Assembly (NCBI GenBank): GCA_022573485.1
Contig: JACZTW010000122.1
Coordinates: 1 to 10,214, forward strand
DNA: 10,214 nucleotides
DNA from: Planctomycetota bacterium
Lineage (GTDB): Bacteria > Planctomycetota > Phycisphaerae > UBA1845 > CAIVHJ01
Reading direction: 5' to 3'
Part shown: positions 1-6,150 of the stretch, piece by piece
How the letters are laid out: the number at the start of each line of letters is the position of its first letter
Numbering within the stretch: the stretch's first letter is position 1
Notes under the pieces: model-generated
Databases searched by the model: none
The model's input: only the letters and a program-made list of their open reading frames with translations
What the model was told of the DNA's origin: nothing
Translations under genes and position numbers: made by a program

Positions 1-10
1 CGGGGAGTCC

Positions 11-101
11 GCTAAACGGCAAGCCACGGGCAGCATCTCCCGAAGTGACTTGGTCGTTTAGCAAATGCAGCGTCCCTCATTGTGCGTACAGAAATCGGTG
101 A
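11..101. repeat. dispersed hairpin repeat, copy 1
   Basis: GCTAAACG at 11-18 pairs with CGTTTAGC at 55-62. An inner pairing is CGGG (27-30) with CCCG (39-42). The motif ACAGAAATCGGTGA follows at 88-101. The same 15-base left arm GCTAAACGGCAAGCC and the motif ACAGAAATCAGTGA recur at 4497-4587 with exactly the same internal spacing (77 bases). The two copies are therefore collinear over 91 bp, and about two thirds identical by eye without gaps. The element lies 60 bp before the Nif3-like gene. It could be a terminator of an upstream gene, a structured RNA, or a mobile or REP-like repeat. Its function is unknown. Confidence 0.7.
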
Positions 102-160
102 ATCGCAAACCGTAGATCTCTCGATTTGTCTTTGTATGTGACAGAAACAGGAACGACCGT

Positions 161-1267
161 ATGAAGCTCGATGAAATCTGCCGCGTGTTGGAAGGCCTCG
201 CGCCGCTGTACTTGGCGCAATCCTGGGACAACGTCGGGCTGCTGGCCGGCGACCCGCAGGCGGAGTGTACGTCGATTTCGCTGGCCATCGATTTGACCGC
301 CGCCGTGCTCGATGAAGCGATCGAGCACAAGCACGATCTGGTGCTGGCCTACCATCCGCCGCTGTTCAAGCCGATCTCTTCGCTGCGGGCCAACAGCAGT
401 GACACCGATGCCATCATTTGGAAAGCGATCCGCAACAACATCGCCGTCTACTCGATGCACACCGCGTTGGACGCCGCCGACGGCGGAACCAACGACGTGC
501 TCGCCGAGATCTGCGGCGCAGCGGACGTGCAGCCGTTCGAGTACGCCGACGACAATCGCCGCGAGTGCAAGATCGTGGTCTTCGTGCCGGCGGAAAACGT
601 CGATGCCGTGGCCGACGCGATGGCTGATGCGGGCGCCGGCGTCATCGGCGAATACGAAAAATGCAGCTTCCGTATTCCCGGCACGGGCACGTTCCGGGGA
701 AGCGCGCAGTCCTCACCCACCGTCGGACAGGCGGAGCAGTATGAGACGGTCGATGAAATCCGTTTGGAGATGGTCGCGCCGAGTACCAAGCTGCCCGGCG
801 TCGTGCAGGCGATCCGGCAAGCACACCCCTACGACGAGCCGGCCTTCGATATTTACCCGCTGCAACCGCGACCTGTGCGGGGCATCGGCAGGATCGGACG
901 CCTCGCCCGGCCCGCATCATTGACGAAGCTGGCAGCGCTGCTCAAGCAGCAAGTGCCAGCTCAGGCGGTGCAGATTGTGGGCGATCCCGCCGCCCGCATC
1001 GAGCGCGTGGCGGTCTGTGTGGGCGCGGCGGGGTCACTGCCGTTCGGCCTGGGGTTGGGCGTTGCGGACTGCCTGATCACCGGCGAGATTCGGCATCACG
1101 ACGCCCTGGCCATCGAGCGAATGGGCTTTCACGCGATCGCACTGGGGCATTGGGCCAGCGAACGACCCGTGCTGGTCAGCCTCGCACAAACCCTGCGAGA
1201 GCGCCTCCCCGGTGTGCCGATCACCGTCAGCGAAGCCGACCGGGACCCGTTTCAAATTTCTGATTGA
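161..1267 (+). CDS. Nif3-like dinuclear metal center protein (YqfO/YbgI family) with PII-like insert
   Basis: This 368-residue protein belongs to the Nif3/DUF34 family, whose members form hexameric toroids with a two-metal site; their exact reaction is not settled. Residues 1-30 carry the family N-terminus (LAPLYLAQSWDNVGLLAGDP). Metal-site motifs are YHPPLFKP (His65), HTALDAADGG (Asp104) and, near the C-terminus, GEIRHHDAL followed by GHWASE (His330, Glu334). The usual bacterial HH pair is YH here (Tyr64), as in eukaryotic NIF3L1-type proteins. About residues 133-235 (from RRECKIVVFV to HPYDEPAFDIYPL) match the PII/CutA-like insert domain of the longer YqfO-type members, which fits the length. 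The start ATG has AGGA at 149-152, 8 bases upstream. The gene is followed by a zinc-ribbon protein on the same strand. The family call is firm; the biochemical role is not. Confidence 0.93.
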   Translation: MKLDEICRVLEGLAPLYLAQSWDNVGLLAGDPQAECTSISLAIDLTAAVLDEAIEHKHDLVLAYHPPLFKPISSLRANSSDTDAIIWKAIRNNIAVYSMHTALDAADGGTNDVLAEICGAADVQPFEYADDNRRECKIVVFVPAENVDAVADAMADAGAGVIGEYEKCSFRIPGTGTFRGSAQSSPTVGQAEQYETVDEIRLEMVAPSTKLPGVVQAIRQAHPYDEPAFDIYPLQPRPVRGIGRIGRLARPASLTKLAALLKQQVPAQAVQIVGDPAARIERVAVCVGAAGSLPFGLGLGVADCLITGEIRHHDALAIERMGFHAIALGHWASERPVLVSLAQTLRERLPGVPITVSEADRDPFQISD

Positions 1268-1377
1268 CCTTCGATCAGGGCAGAAATAACATTAAGTGTG
1301 AGCGGATAATCATCTCTCCGCCAAGGGTATGCGTCTCAGCTAAAGAAAACGATTTCTTTCGGAGTGAGCCCGAGTCT

Positions 1378-2166
1378 ATGCCGGAACCAGTAGCCCCAGG
1401 CATTTCGACAACGCCGGAATCGGAAGCGGATCATCCGCTGGCGGTCGCAGCCCGCAACGGCATCGGCCCGCTCAGCGCCCGCGCTCGTGAAGTCTGGCAC
1501 GGCCAATCGGCGCCCTGCGCATCCTGTGCCCAACTCAACGACCGCGAGGCCCAGCGGTGCGCTCACTGCGGACAGGATCTGTCCGGCCCAATGCTCGAAA
1601 AAATGGCCAAGCACAGCGGGCCTTGGTTCGTGTACGACAACGTGCGACCGTTTCCGGGCGTTTCGCTGGAGCGTATTGTGTCGCTGATCCGGCGCGGCGC
1701 CCTGCAGCCGACCTCGATCGTTCGAGGCCCGACGACGCGTTATCAGTGGCGCTATGCCATTGAAGCGCCGGTCATTTCGCGGCACTTGGGGCGCTGCTGG
1801 CGCTGTCAAGCGACAGTGAGTCTCGACGATTCCGCCTGTCCCGAGTGCAATGTCGCCCTTCACGGCAGCTACAAGCAGGATCAATTGCAGGCGCCCGGCG
1901 CACCGCCGGCTCTCGCCGATATGGAGGATCTACCCGCCTCTGCCGAACTGGCGGCATTGACGGAAGCGATCGAGCAGACGGGAGGTGCGCGGGAGCACGC
2001 ACAGCCCACCGGCCCGACTGAAGCGCCGCTCGGCAGGGCAGCCCTGATTTTCCTGGCCGTCACGGTGATCGTCGTCGGCCTGATCGTCGCCTGGGCGTCT
2101 TTGGGCGGTCAAGAAAGCAATCCCGCTGCCCCGTCCGACACACCGGCAATTGAATCCAACCAGTAA
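1378..2166 (+). CDS. double zinc-ribbon, GYF-like, C-terminally membrane-anchored protein
   Basis: From the ATG at 1378 the protein has 262 residues. An open frame extends upstream to 1264, overlapping the Nif3-like stop, but that leader looks non-coding. GGAG at 1361-1364 supports 1378, although its spacing (13 bases) is long. Domains in order: a short acidic N-terminus; a CxxC...CxxC zinc ribbon (Cys47, 50, 61, 64); a GYF_2-like domain at about 81-137 (GPWFVYDNV... ALQPTSIVRGP... QWRYAIEAP); a second CxxC...CxxC ribbon (Cys140, 143, 154, 157); a low-complexity Ala/Glu/Pro linker; and one hydrophobic segment at about 221-241 (AALIFLAVTVIVVGLIVAWA) followed by a short polar tail. The bulk is probably cytoplasmic and the C-terminus anchored in the membrane. 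Such ribbons usually mediate protein or nucleic-acid contacts. No enzymatic motif is seen, and the function is unknown. Confidence 0.85.
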   Translation: MPEPVAPGISTTPESEADHPLAVAARNGIGPLSARAREVWHGQSAPCASCAQLNDREAQRCAHCGQDLSGPMLEKMAKHSGPWFVYDNVRPFPGVSLERIVSLIRRGALQPTSIVRGPTTRYQWRYAIEAPVISRHLGRCWRCQATVSLDDSACPECNVALHGSYKQDQLQAPGAPPALADMEDLPASAELAALTEAIEQTGGAREHAQPTGPTEAPLGRAALIFLAVTVIVVGLIVAWASLGGQESNPAAPSDTPAIESNQ

Positions 2167-2197
2167 CACGTTTCATAGGCTTCACGACTTTGGGCTT

Positions 2198-2227
2198 GAC
2201 CCGTTCCCGGCGCGCCGGGAACGGGTC
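2198..2227. repeat. 30-bp perfect palindrome, intergenic
   Basis: GACCCGTTCCCGGCG is followed directly by its exact reverse complement, so there is no central loop. It lies 32 bp after the zinc-ribbon gene and 45 bp before the PPIase gene. No T-run follows, so it is not a classical intrinsic terminator. The right part (TCCCGGCGCGCCGGGAACGG and the next three bases) occurs again at 6082-6104 just before hslU. It could be a dispersed palindromic repeat or a protein-binding site. Confidence 0.75.
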
Positions 2228-2271
2228 GATTCACCGTTGACAGGACTCGCGCGCGACGATATCAGCAGGGC

Positions 2272-3381
2272 ATGATGATTCGGCGTCTCGGTCTGATCCT
2301 GCCCGTTTTCTTTTTCTGCTCGTGCGCCGCCAACCCGCCGCAGGCGACGTCGACCGTCAGCGAGCGCCTGGACCGGCCGGCACGCCCCATCGAATCACCT
2401 GACCCGACCCAGCCGCCCGCCGACGCTCCGCAAACGAGCCAACCGGCGGAAGAAGCCCATGCCAAACCGGAAGCAGTCCATGCCGAGCCGGACGAGGCCC
2501 TGGCCTGGATCAACGGCCGGCGCATCCGGCGAGCCACATTCGATAAAATGCTCCTCGAGAGCCACGGGCTCGCTGTTTTGGAGCAATTGATCGCGCTCCA
2601 ACTCGTCAAAGACCGAGCCATGCGGGATGGGATCACCGTGACCGAAGCACAAGTGAAAGCGGAATACGACCGTTCGCTCGGTGAGCTGGCCCGCACGGTC
2701 GCACACGAGGACGACCCGGCCCGCCAGAAAGTCATCGGCGAGCAAGTGTTGCGGGATTTCCTGCGCGAAAAGAATTTCTCGCGCGCAGAATACCACATCA
2801 GCGTGGAGCGCAATGCCTATCTGCGGATCATGGTGGCGGCTGACGTGACGGTCAGCGACCAGCAGGTGCGCGAGGAGTTCGAGCGCCGCTTCGGCCGCAA
2901 GGCGCTGGTGCGGCATATCGTCCTGCCGGATCTGGACGCCGTCGCCGCCGTTCGCGGGCAACTCGAATCGGGCGTGGATTTCGCCGAACTGGCTCGGTCC
3001 TACAGCCTGCACTCGATCAGCGGCTCCGCCGGGGGGCTGCTGCCGCCCTTCGCCCGAGGTGACGCGCAAGTGCCCGGCCTGCTCCGCGAGATTGCATTCG
3101 GCCTCGAACCGGGCGGGCTGTCCTCCGCCGTGAACATCGACGGCCGGTATCACCTCGTGAGGCTGGAGCGGTTCATCGAAGCCGATGACGATACGCTGAC
3201 TTCATCTCTGGCGAGCGAGTTGCGGATGGCACTTCAGGGCCGGCAATCACGTCAGGCCATGCAGGATCTCGAACGGCAACTCGTTGACCAGGCCGACATC
3301 CGAATCGAGGAAGAAGTGCTGCGACAGCAATTTATGACCAAACATCGTCCCGGCCGACCGGGACTCAGGACTGAGGACTGA
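2272..3381 (+). CDS. parvulin-type peptidyl-prolyl cis-trans isomerase lipoprotein (SurA/PrsA-like)
   Basis: The protein has 369 residues. The N-terminus MMIRRLGLILPVFFFCSC looks like a lipoprotein signal peptide (candidate Cys16 or Cys18), followed by a Pro/Ala/Glu-rich linker to about residue 75. Residues 76-205 resemble the helical SurA_N-like chaperone region. Residues 210-302 form a rotamase (PpiC) domain: ALVRHIVL, VDFAELARSYS, GSAGGLLPPF, IAFGLEPGGLSSAV and GRYHLVRLER. The likely role is folding assistance for exported proteins in the periplasm or at the outer membrane. The start may be ATG 2272 or ATG 2275; AGGG at 2267-2270 fits 2275 better. The last codons (GLRTED and stop) are written by a 7-bp repeat array that begins inside the gene. 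The family call is good; client proteins are unknown. Confidence 0.88.
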   Translation: MMIRRLGLILPVFFFCSCAANPPQATSTVSERLDRPARPIESPDPTQPPADAPQTSQPAEEAHAKPEAVHAEPDEALAWINGRRIRRATFDKMLLESHGLAVLEQLIALQLVKDRAMRDGITVTEAQVKAEYDRSLGELARTVAHEDDPARQKVIGEQVLRDFLREKNFSRAEYHISVERNAYLRIMVAADVTVSDQQVREEFERRFGRKALVRHIVLPDLDAVAAVRGQLESGVDFAELARSYSLHSISGSAGGLLPPFARGDAQVPGLLREIAFGLEPGGLSSAVNIDGRYHLVRLERFIEADDDTLTSSLASELRMALQGRQSRQAMQDLERQLVDQADIRIEEEVLRQQFMTKHRPGRPGLRTED

Positions 3382-3429
3382 GTGCTGAGTGCTGAGTGCT
3401 CAGTCCTCGGTCCTCAGTCCTGAGGACTG
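3360..3429. repeat. heptad repeat array overlapping PPIase stop, upstream of adk
   Basis: The array has ten consecutive 7-base units from 3360 (GGGACTC). They continue AGGACTG x2, AGTGCTG x2, AGTGCTC, AGTCCTC, GGTCCTC, AGTCCTG and AGGACTG. The first units are roughly the reverse complement of later ones: 3367-3382 pairs with 3400-3415 apart from one position, giving a strong potential hairpin. The array supplies the last residues and the stop codon of the upstream isomerase and ends about 18 bp before the adk start codon, just upstream of its GGAGG. A terminator-like or RNA-structural effect between the two genes is possible. Confidence 0.85.
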
Positions 3430-3447
3430 ACGACCGGAGGATCGCTA

Positions 3448-4047
3448 ATGCCATCAGATTCGCGTTACAAGACCATCCTGCTGTTCGGCGGCCCCGGCTC
3501 AGGCAAGGGCACGCAGGGTCAGGCGCTCGGCGCTCTGCCGCAATTCGTCCATGTCTCCAGCGGCGACATCTTTCGAGGCCTGTCTTCCGAAAGCAATATC
3601 GGGCAGGAGTTCCGCTCGTTCTCCTCCAAGGGCTTACTGGTGCCGGACGAATTGACCGTGCGCGTGTGGCTGCGCTACATGAGCGGCATGGAACATCTGG
3701 AGAAGTTCGTCCCGGATTATCACATTCTGATTTCGGACGGCATTCCGCGAACGTCCGCCCAGGCGGACATGCTGGCGGAGCACATCGACGTGCTGCGGAT
3801 TCTCTATTTCGAAATGGACGAAGCCCGCCTGACCGCGCGTCTGAAGGGTCGGGCATTGAAGGAGAACCGGGCCGACGACGCCAAGGAGGATGTGATTCGC
3901 AAACGCATCCAGGTCTATGAAGAGTCCACCAAACCGGTGCTCGAAAAATACCCTGCGGATATCGTGACGCGCCTCAATGCCGACCAAAGCGTGTTGGCGG
4001 TGGCGCGCGACGTGTTCGCCGCGCTCGCCGAAGTGGTATCAAATTGA
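3448..4047 (+). CDS. adk: adenylate kinase
   Basis: This 199-residue NMP kinase would catalyse ATP + AMP = 2 ADP in the cytoplasm. The P-loop GGPGSGKGT is at residues 14-22. The AMP-binding region includes SSGDIFRGL and SDGIPRTSAQADML, where the family DG[FI]PR motif reads DGIPR. The LID region (LKGRALKENRADDAKEDVIRKR) is short and has no zinc-binding cysteines, so this is the short-LID form. GGAGG at 3436-3440 sits 7 bases before the ATG, a strong site right after the heptad array. The stop overlaps an in-frame TTG of the next gene's frame (4044), so the downstream small gene is probably co-transcribed. A different nucleoside monophosphate kinase specificity is possible but less likely. Confidence 0.93.
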   Translation: MPSDSRYKTILLFGGPGSGKGTQGQALGALPQFVHVSSGDIFRGLSSESNIGQEFRSFSSKGLLVPDELTVRVWLRYMSGMEHLEKFVPDYHILISDGIPRTSAQADMLAEHIDVLRILYFEMDEARLTARLKGRALKENRADDAKEDVIRKRIQVYEESTKPVLEKYPADIVTRLNADQSVLAVARDVFAALAEVVSN

Positions 4048-4061
4048 ACGAGAGAAAATTC

Positions 4062-4409
4062 GTGAAAAATCAGCGGATTGCACTGGCGACAGGACTGCTC
4101 TGGATGCTCAGCAGCGGTGTGGGGTGCAGCTCCACATTCCAGCTCTATGTGGCCAACGATACGTCCAGACCGTATGCCCTGCGAATCAACAATTTCGAGC
4201 ACGCCTACTCGTTGCAACCGTCCTCCAAACACGAATTGCCGGATCGATTGCAGCGCGGCCGGGCCTACACGCTCTTCGCCCTGGATGGCGACCGCCGCCA
4301 ACACGAACACAAGATCATGACAGACTCAGCGCGATTGTTTGTTCACTTGCGCGAGAGCGATTCCGGCGTCCTGGAGTGGTGGGTCAGCGAATTGCCGCCG
4401 GTCGAGTAG
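4062..4409 (+). CDS. small exported protein, possible lipoprotein, unknown function
   Basis: The frame is open from TTG 4044, but GTG 4062 has a purine-rich AGAG at 4051-4054 about 7 bases ahead. It also gives a clean signal sequence: KNQR, then ALATGLLWMLSSGVGCSS. The Cys could be a lipidation site, though the -3 residue is Gly, which makes a weak lipobox. The mature part is about 90 residues, polar, and predicted beta-rich (STFQLYVANDTSRPYALRI ... LFVHLRESDSGVLEWWVSELP). It begins 14 bp after the adk stop on the same strand, so it is likely in the same transcript. I do not recognise a family. Codon use is like the neighbours, and a real gene is likely. Confidence 0.7.
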   Translation: MKNQRIALATGLLWMLSSGVGCSSTFQLYVANDTSRPYALRINNFEHAYSLQPSSKHELPDRLQRGRAYTLFALDGDRRQHEHKIMTDSARLFVHLRESDSGVLEWWVSELPPVE

Positions 4410-4496
4410 GTTCTATCTCAAAATGCGTTTTCTGTAGCGGCCTGCGTCGTACTTGTTTGGTGTGCAGACACACATGGGTGGCGTGGGCATCCCGGC

Positions 4497-4587
4497 GCTA
4501 AACGGCAAGCCGGCGGAAGGCTCTTTCAAAGTGGCTTCGCCGTTTGGCAGACACTTCACTTGATATCGTCTGCACAGAAATCAGTGA
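4497..4587. repeat. dispersed hairpin repeat, copy 2
   Basis: GCTAAACGGCAAGCC (4497-4511) can pair with GGCTTCGCCGTTTGGC downstream (ending near 4549), with one bulged base and a G-T position. Then comes ACAGAAATCAGTGA at 4574-4587. This matches copy 1 at 11-101 in sequence and spacing. It lies between the 3' ends of the small exported gene (+) and the - strand TM protein, where it could act as a bidirectional terminator. Copy 1 also carries the same downstream motif, so the conserved element is longer than the hairpin. The rest of the gap 4410-4627 shows nothing else recognisable. Confidence 0.7.
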
Positions 4588-4627
4588 CCTTCACGTCTGC
4601 TTGAACTTTCTTCCCTCGGCGGTGCGA

Positions 4628-5188
4628 TCACGGTCTGGCCCACAGACCCTCGGGCGAGCGAACGAAACTGATCGTGCCGATTTCATTCACGAAGACGAGC
4701 ATGTCCTGCCCGTCAATGTGGAAAATGAAGCGCCTGGTGCGGTTCACGTTCAGATCGGCAAGCCGGACATCGAGGCGGTCAACATTGGCGGTGTCGATGT
4801 CAAACTCGTTGTTGCGGCGGTAGTGCCCGGTGGCCGACGACTTCCGTTGGTCCGTGGCCACGCCGGCAATGCGAAGCCAGCCGGACTGCTGATCGGCCGG
4901 CGATTGAATCTCCACGTGAGCTTCCGCCGCGCCGGAGGCAGCCTCCGATCGGCTCGGCAGCGGCAACGGCAGATCGGGCTCTTCGCTCTGCTCGGTCGGC
5001 TCGGTCGGCTCGTCTTGCGAAATGACAAATTGGAACTCATCGACCCCGTTCTCCTGCGCAGGGGCGGACGTCCAATAGAACACCGCCACAAGTCCTGCCA
5101 AGAGAATCACAGCCCACAAAATTTGTTGAGCCGCGTCGCCATCGTCCACGGGATGGGGCACTGGAGTGGCGTCGTCTTTCGCGGTCAT
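4628..5188 (-). CDS. single-TM protein of unknown function
   Basis: The protein has 186 residues. It has a short acidic cytoplasmic-like N-terminus (about 1-20), one hydrophobic segment at about 22-41 (ILWAVILLAGLVAVFYW), and a Glu/Pro/Ser-rich linker (about 50-90). A folded C-terminal part follows (HVEIQSPADQQSGWLRIAG ... VDRLDVRLADLNVNRTRRF), ending in FHIDGQDMLVFVNEIGTISFVRSPEGLW. The start ATG at 5188 has AGG four to five bases upstream on the - strand. The opposite strand also has a long open frame (4544-5242), but it lacks a sensible protein composition. The TM/linker/domain order and start site favour the - strand. The gene diverges from hslV. No family was recognised; a membrane-anchored extracytoplasmic domain is the simplest reading. 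Confidence 0.72.
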   Translation of the reverse strand: MTAKDDATPVPHPVDDGDAAQQILWAVILLAGLVAVFYWTSAPAQENGVDEFQFVISQDEPTEPTEQSEEPDLPLPLPSRSEAASGAAEAHVEIQSPADQQSGWLRIAGVATDQRKSSATGHYRRNNEFDIDTANVDRLDVRLADLNVNRTRRFIFHIDGQDMLVFVNEIGTISFVRSPEGLWARP

Positions 5189-5240
5189 ATCGCCTGTCCG
5201 CCCGTGACATCGTTGCGCCGCAGGCCGATGGGCGCATGTT

Positions 5241-5281
5241 GAATCGCCGTCACAAATCTGATACCGTCACGGCGGCGATTC
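5241..5281. promoter_or_regulatory. inverted repeat in the divergent gap before hslV
   Basis: GAATCGCCG (5241-5249) and CGGCGATTC (5273-5281) are exact reverse complements around a 23-base spacer that itself contains CCGTCAC. It lies in the 124-bp gap between the divergent TM-protein gene and hslV, 31 bp before the hslV start. It may be an operator or a leader hairpin. I could not find a convincing -35/-10 pair here. Confidence 0.4.
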
Positions 5282-5312
5282 GTCGGACTTAATGATATAG
5301 GTATCGGAAACC

Positions 5313-5846
5313 GTGCAGATTCGCAGCACCACAATTCTGAGCGTACGCCGCGATGGGCAAGTCGCCGTTGGGGGCGACGGCCAAGTGACCATCGGCGACA
5401 CGGCTGTCAAGCACGACACGGTCAAGATTCGCCGGCTGTATAAAGACCACACGCTGGTCGGCTTCGCGGGTGCAGCCGCCGATGCATTCGCCCTGCTGGA
5501 ACGTCTGGAGAAGCGGCTGGAGGAGTACAAAGGCGATTTGAAGCGGGCGGCCATCGAGTTGGCTAGGGATTGGCGGACGGACCGCGTTCTGCGGCGGCTG
5601 GAGTCACTGCTGATTGCCGCGGACAAGGACTGCACGCTGATCATCGGCGGCAGCGGGGACGTCATCGAGCCGACCGACCACGTGGCCGGCATCGGCAGCG
5701 GCGGCATGTACGCTGCGGCGGCTGCCAAAGCACTGCTCAAACATACCAACCTCTCCGCCCGGGAAGTCGTCGAACAAAGCCTGCACGTCGCCGGCGAAAT
5801 TTGCGTGTATTCCAACCAGAATATCACCGTCGAAACGATCGGATAG
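5313..5846 (+). CDS. hslV: HslV (ClpQ), proteolytic subunit of the HslVU protease
   Basis: This 177-residue N-terminal-threonine peptidase assembles as a dodecamer and degrades proteins fed to it by HslU. The start is GTG 5313. Residues 1-5 (MQIRS) precede TTILSVRR, so the catalytic Thr is residue 6 and a five-residue propeptide must be removed, as in several non-proteobacterial HslV proteins. Counting from that Thr, Asp17 (GGDGQ) and Lys33 (VKIRRL) are kept. Other family marks are FAGAAADAFALLERLE, LARDWRTDRVLRRLE, GSGGMYAAAAAKALL (the common form has GSGGPYA) and LSAREVVEQSLHVAGEICVYSNQ. The ribosome binding site is weak (GGAA at 5306-5309). The partner hslU follows on the same strand after a repeat-filled gap. 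Identification is firm. Confidence 0.96.
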   Translation: MQIRSTTILSVRRDGQVAVGGDGQVTIGDTAVKHDTVKIRRLYKDHTLVGFAGAAADAFALLERLEKRLEEYKGDLKRAAIELARDWRTDRVLRRLESLLIAADKDCTLIIGGSGDVIEPTDHVAGIGSGGMYAAAAAKALLKHTNLSAREVVEQSLHVAGEICVYSNQNITVETIG

Positions 5847-5854
5847 GAAGGGGA

Positions 5855-5875
5855 AAGTACGAAGTACGAAAAGGA
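5855..5875. repeat. short heptad array (AAGTACG units)
   Basis: Two exact 7-base units AAGTACG (5855-5861, 5862-5868) and a degenerate third (AAAAGGA) lie just after the hslV stop. The period matches the other heptad arrays in the window. Confidence 0.55.
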
Positions 5876-5923
5876 AGATAAGACAAGGAGCACCGCAAGA
5901 TCGAGCACAGACAATGATCCCTC

Positions 5924-5951
5924 CGCTTCACGCTTCACGAAACCCGCTTCA
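5924..5951. repeat. heptad array (CGCTTCA units) in hslV-hslU gap
   Basis: There are four consecutive 7-base units: CGCTTCA, CGCTTCA, CGAAACC, CGCTTCA. The array runs directly into the GTTTAGCGGCGACCC element that follows. Confidence 0.65.
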
Positions 5952-5953
5952 CG

Positions 5954-5984
5954 CGTTTAGCGGCGACCCGCAAGGGAGGGCGTG
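5954..5984. repeat. GTTTAGCGGCGACCCGCAAGGG-type intergenic element
   Basis: A GC-rich stretch starting with CGTTTAGCGGCGACCCGCAA contains the short stem CCC-GCAA-GGG. From general knowledge I associate this motif with dispersed intergenic repeats in planctomycete genomes; I could not search to confirm that. It shares the CGTTTAGC string with the hairpin repeat at 11-62. Confidence 0.45.
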
Positions 5985-5989
5985 TCTCA

Positions 5990-6059
5990 ATTTCGGATTT
6001 GAGATTTCGGATGTCGGATGTCAGATTTGAGATTTCAGATTTGAGATTTCGGATTTCGG
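5990..6059. repeat. ten-unit heptad array (ATTTCGG/ATTTGAG units) before hslU
   Basis: Ten uninterrupted 7-base units run from 5990: ATTTCGG, ATTTGAG, ATTTCGG, ATGTCGG, ATGTCAG, ATTTGAG, ATTTCAG, ATTTGAG, ATTTCGG, ATTTCGG. Units begin ATnT, end in G, and vary mainly at positions 3, 5 and 6. Together with the two shorter arrays and the following palindrome, this fills most of the 304-bp gap between hslV and hslU. Confidence 0.9.
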
Positions 6060-6081
6060 ATCGCAAAAGCAGAGCACGGAG

Positions 6082-6104
6082 TCCCGGCGCGCCGGGAACG
6101 GGTC
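6082..6104. repeat. second, partial copy of the GGCGCGCC palindrome
   Basis: This 23-base stretch is identical to the right and central part of the 30-bp palindrome at 2198-2227. The left arm has diverged, leaving the 16-base palindromic core TCCCGGCGCGCCGGGA. It lies 46 bp before the hslU start. Confidence 0.7.
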
Positions 6105-6150
6105 ACGATAACAGGCAGTAGGCGGCAGGCAGCAAAGCGTTGGAGCAACA

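Noticed and set aside
1297..1309. 13-base exact match to the lac operator half (TGTGAGCGGATAA) between the Nif3-like and zinc-ribbon genes
   Set aside because: The other half of the operator is missing, no LacI-type gene or sugar operon is nearby, and no promoter is evident. Probably coincidence.
4544..5242. Long + strand open frame opposite the - strand TM protein
   Set aside because: Arg/His-rich composition without domains; the - strand frame has a start site, TM segment and plausible fold, so the + frame is a shadow.
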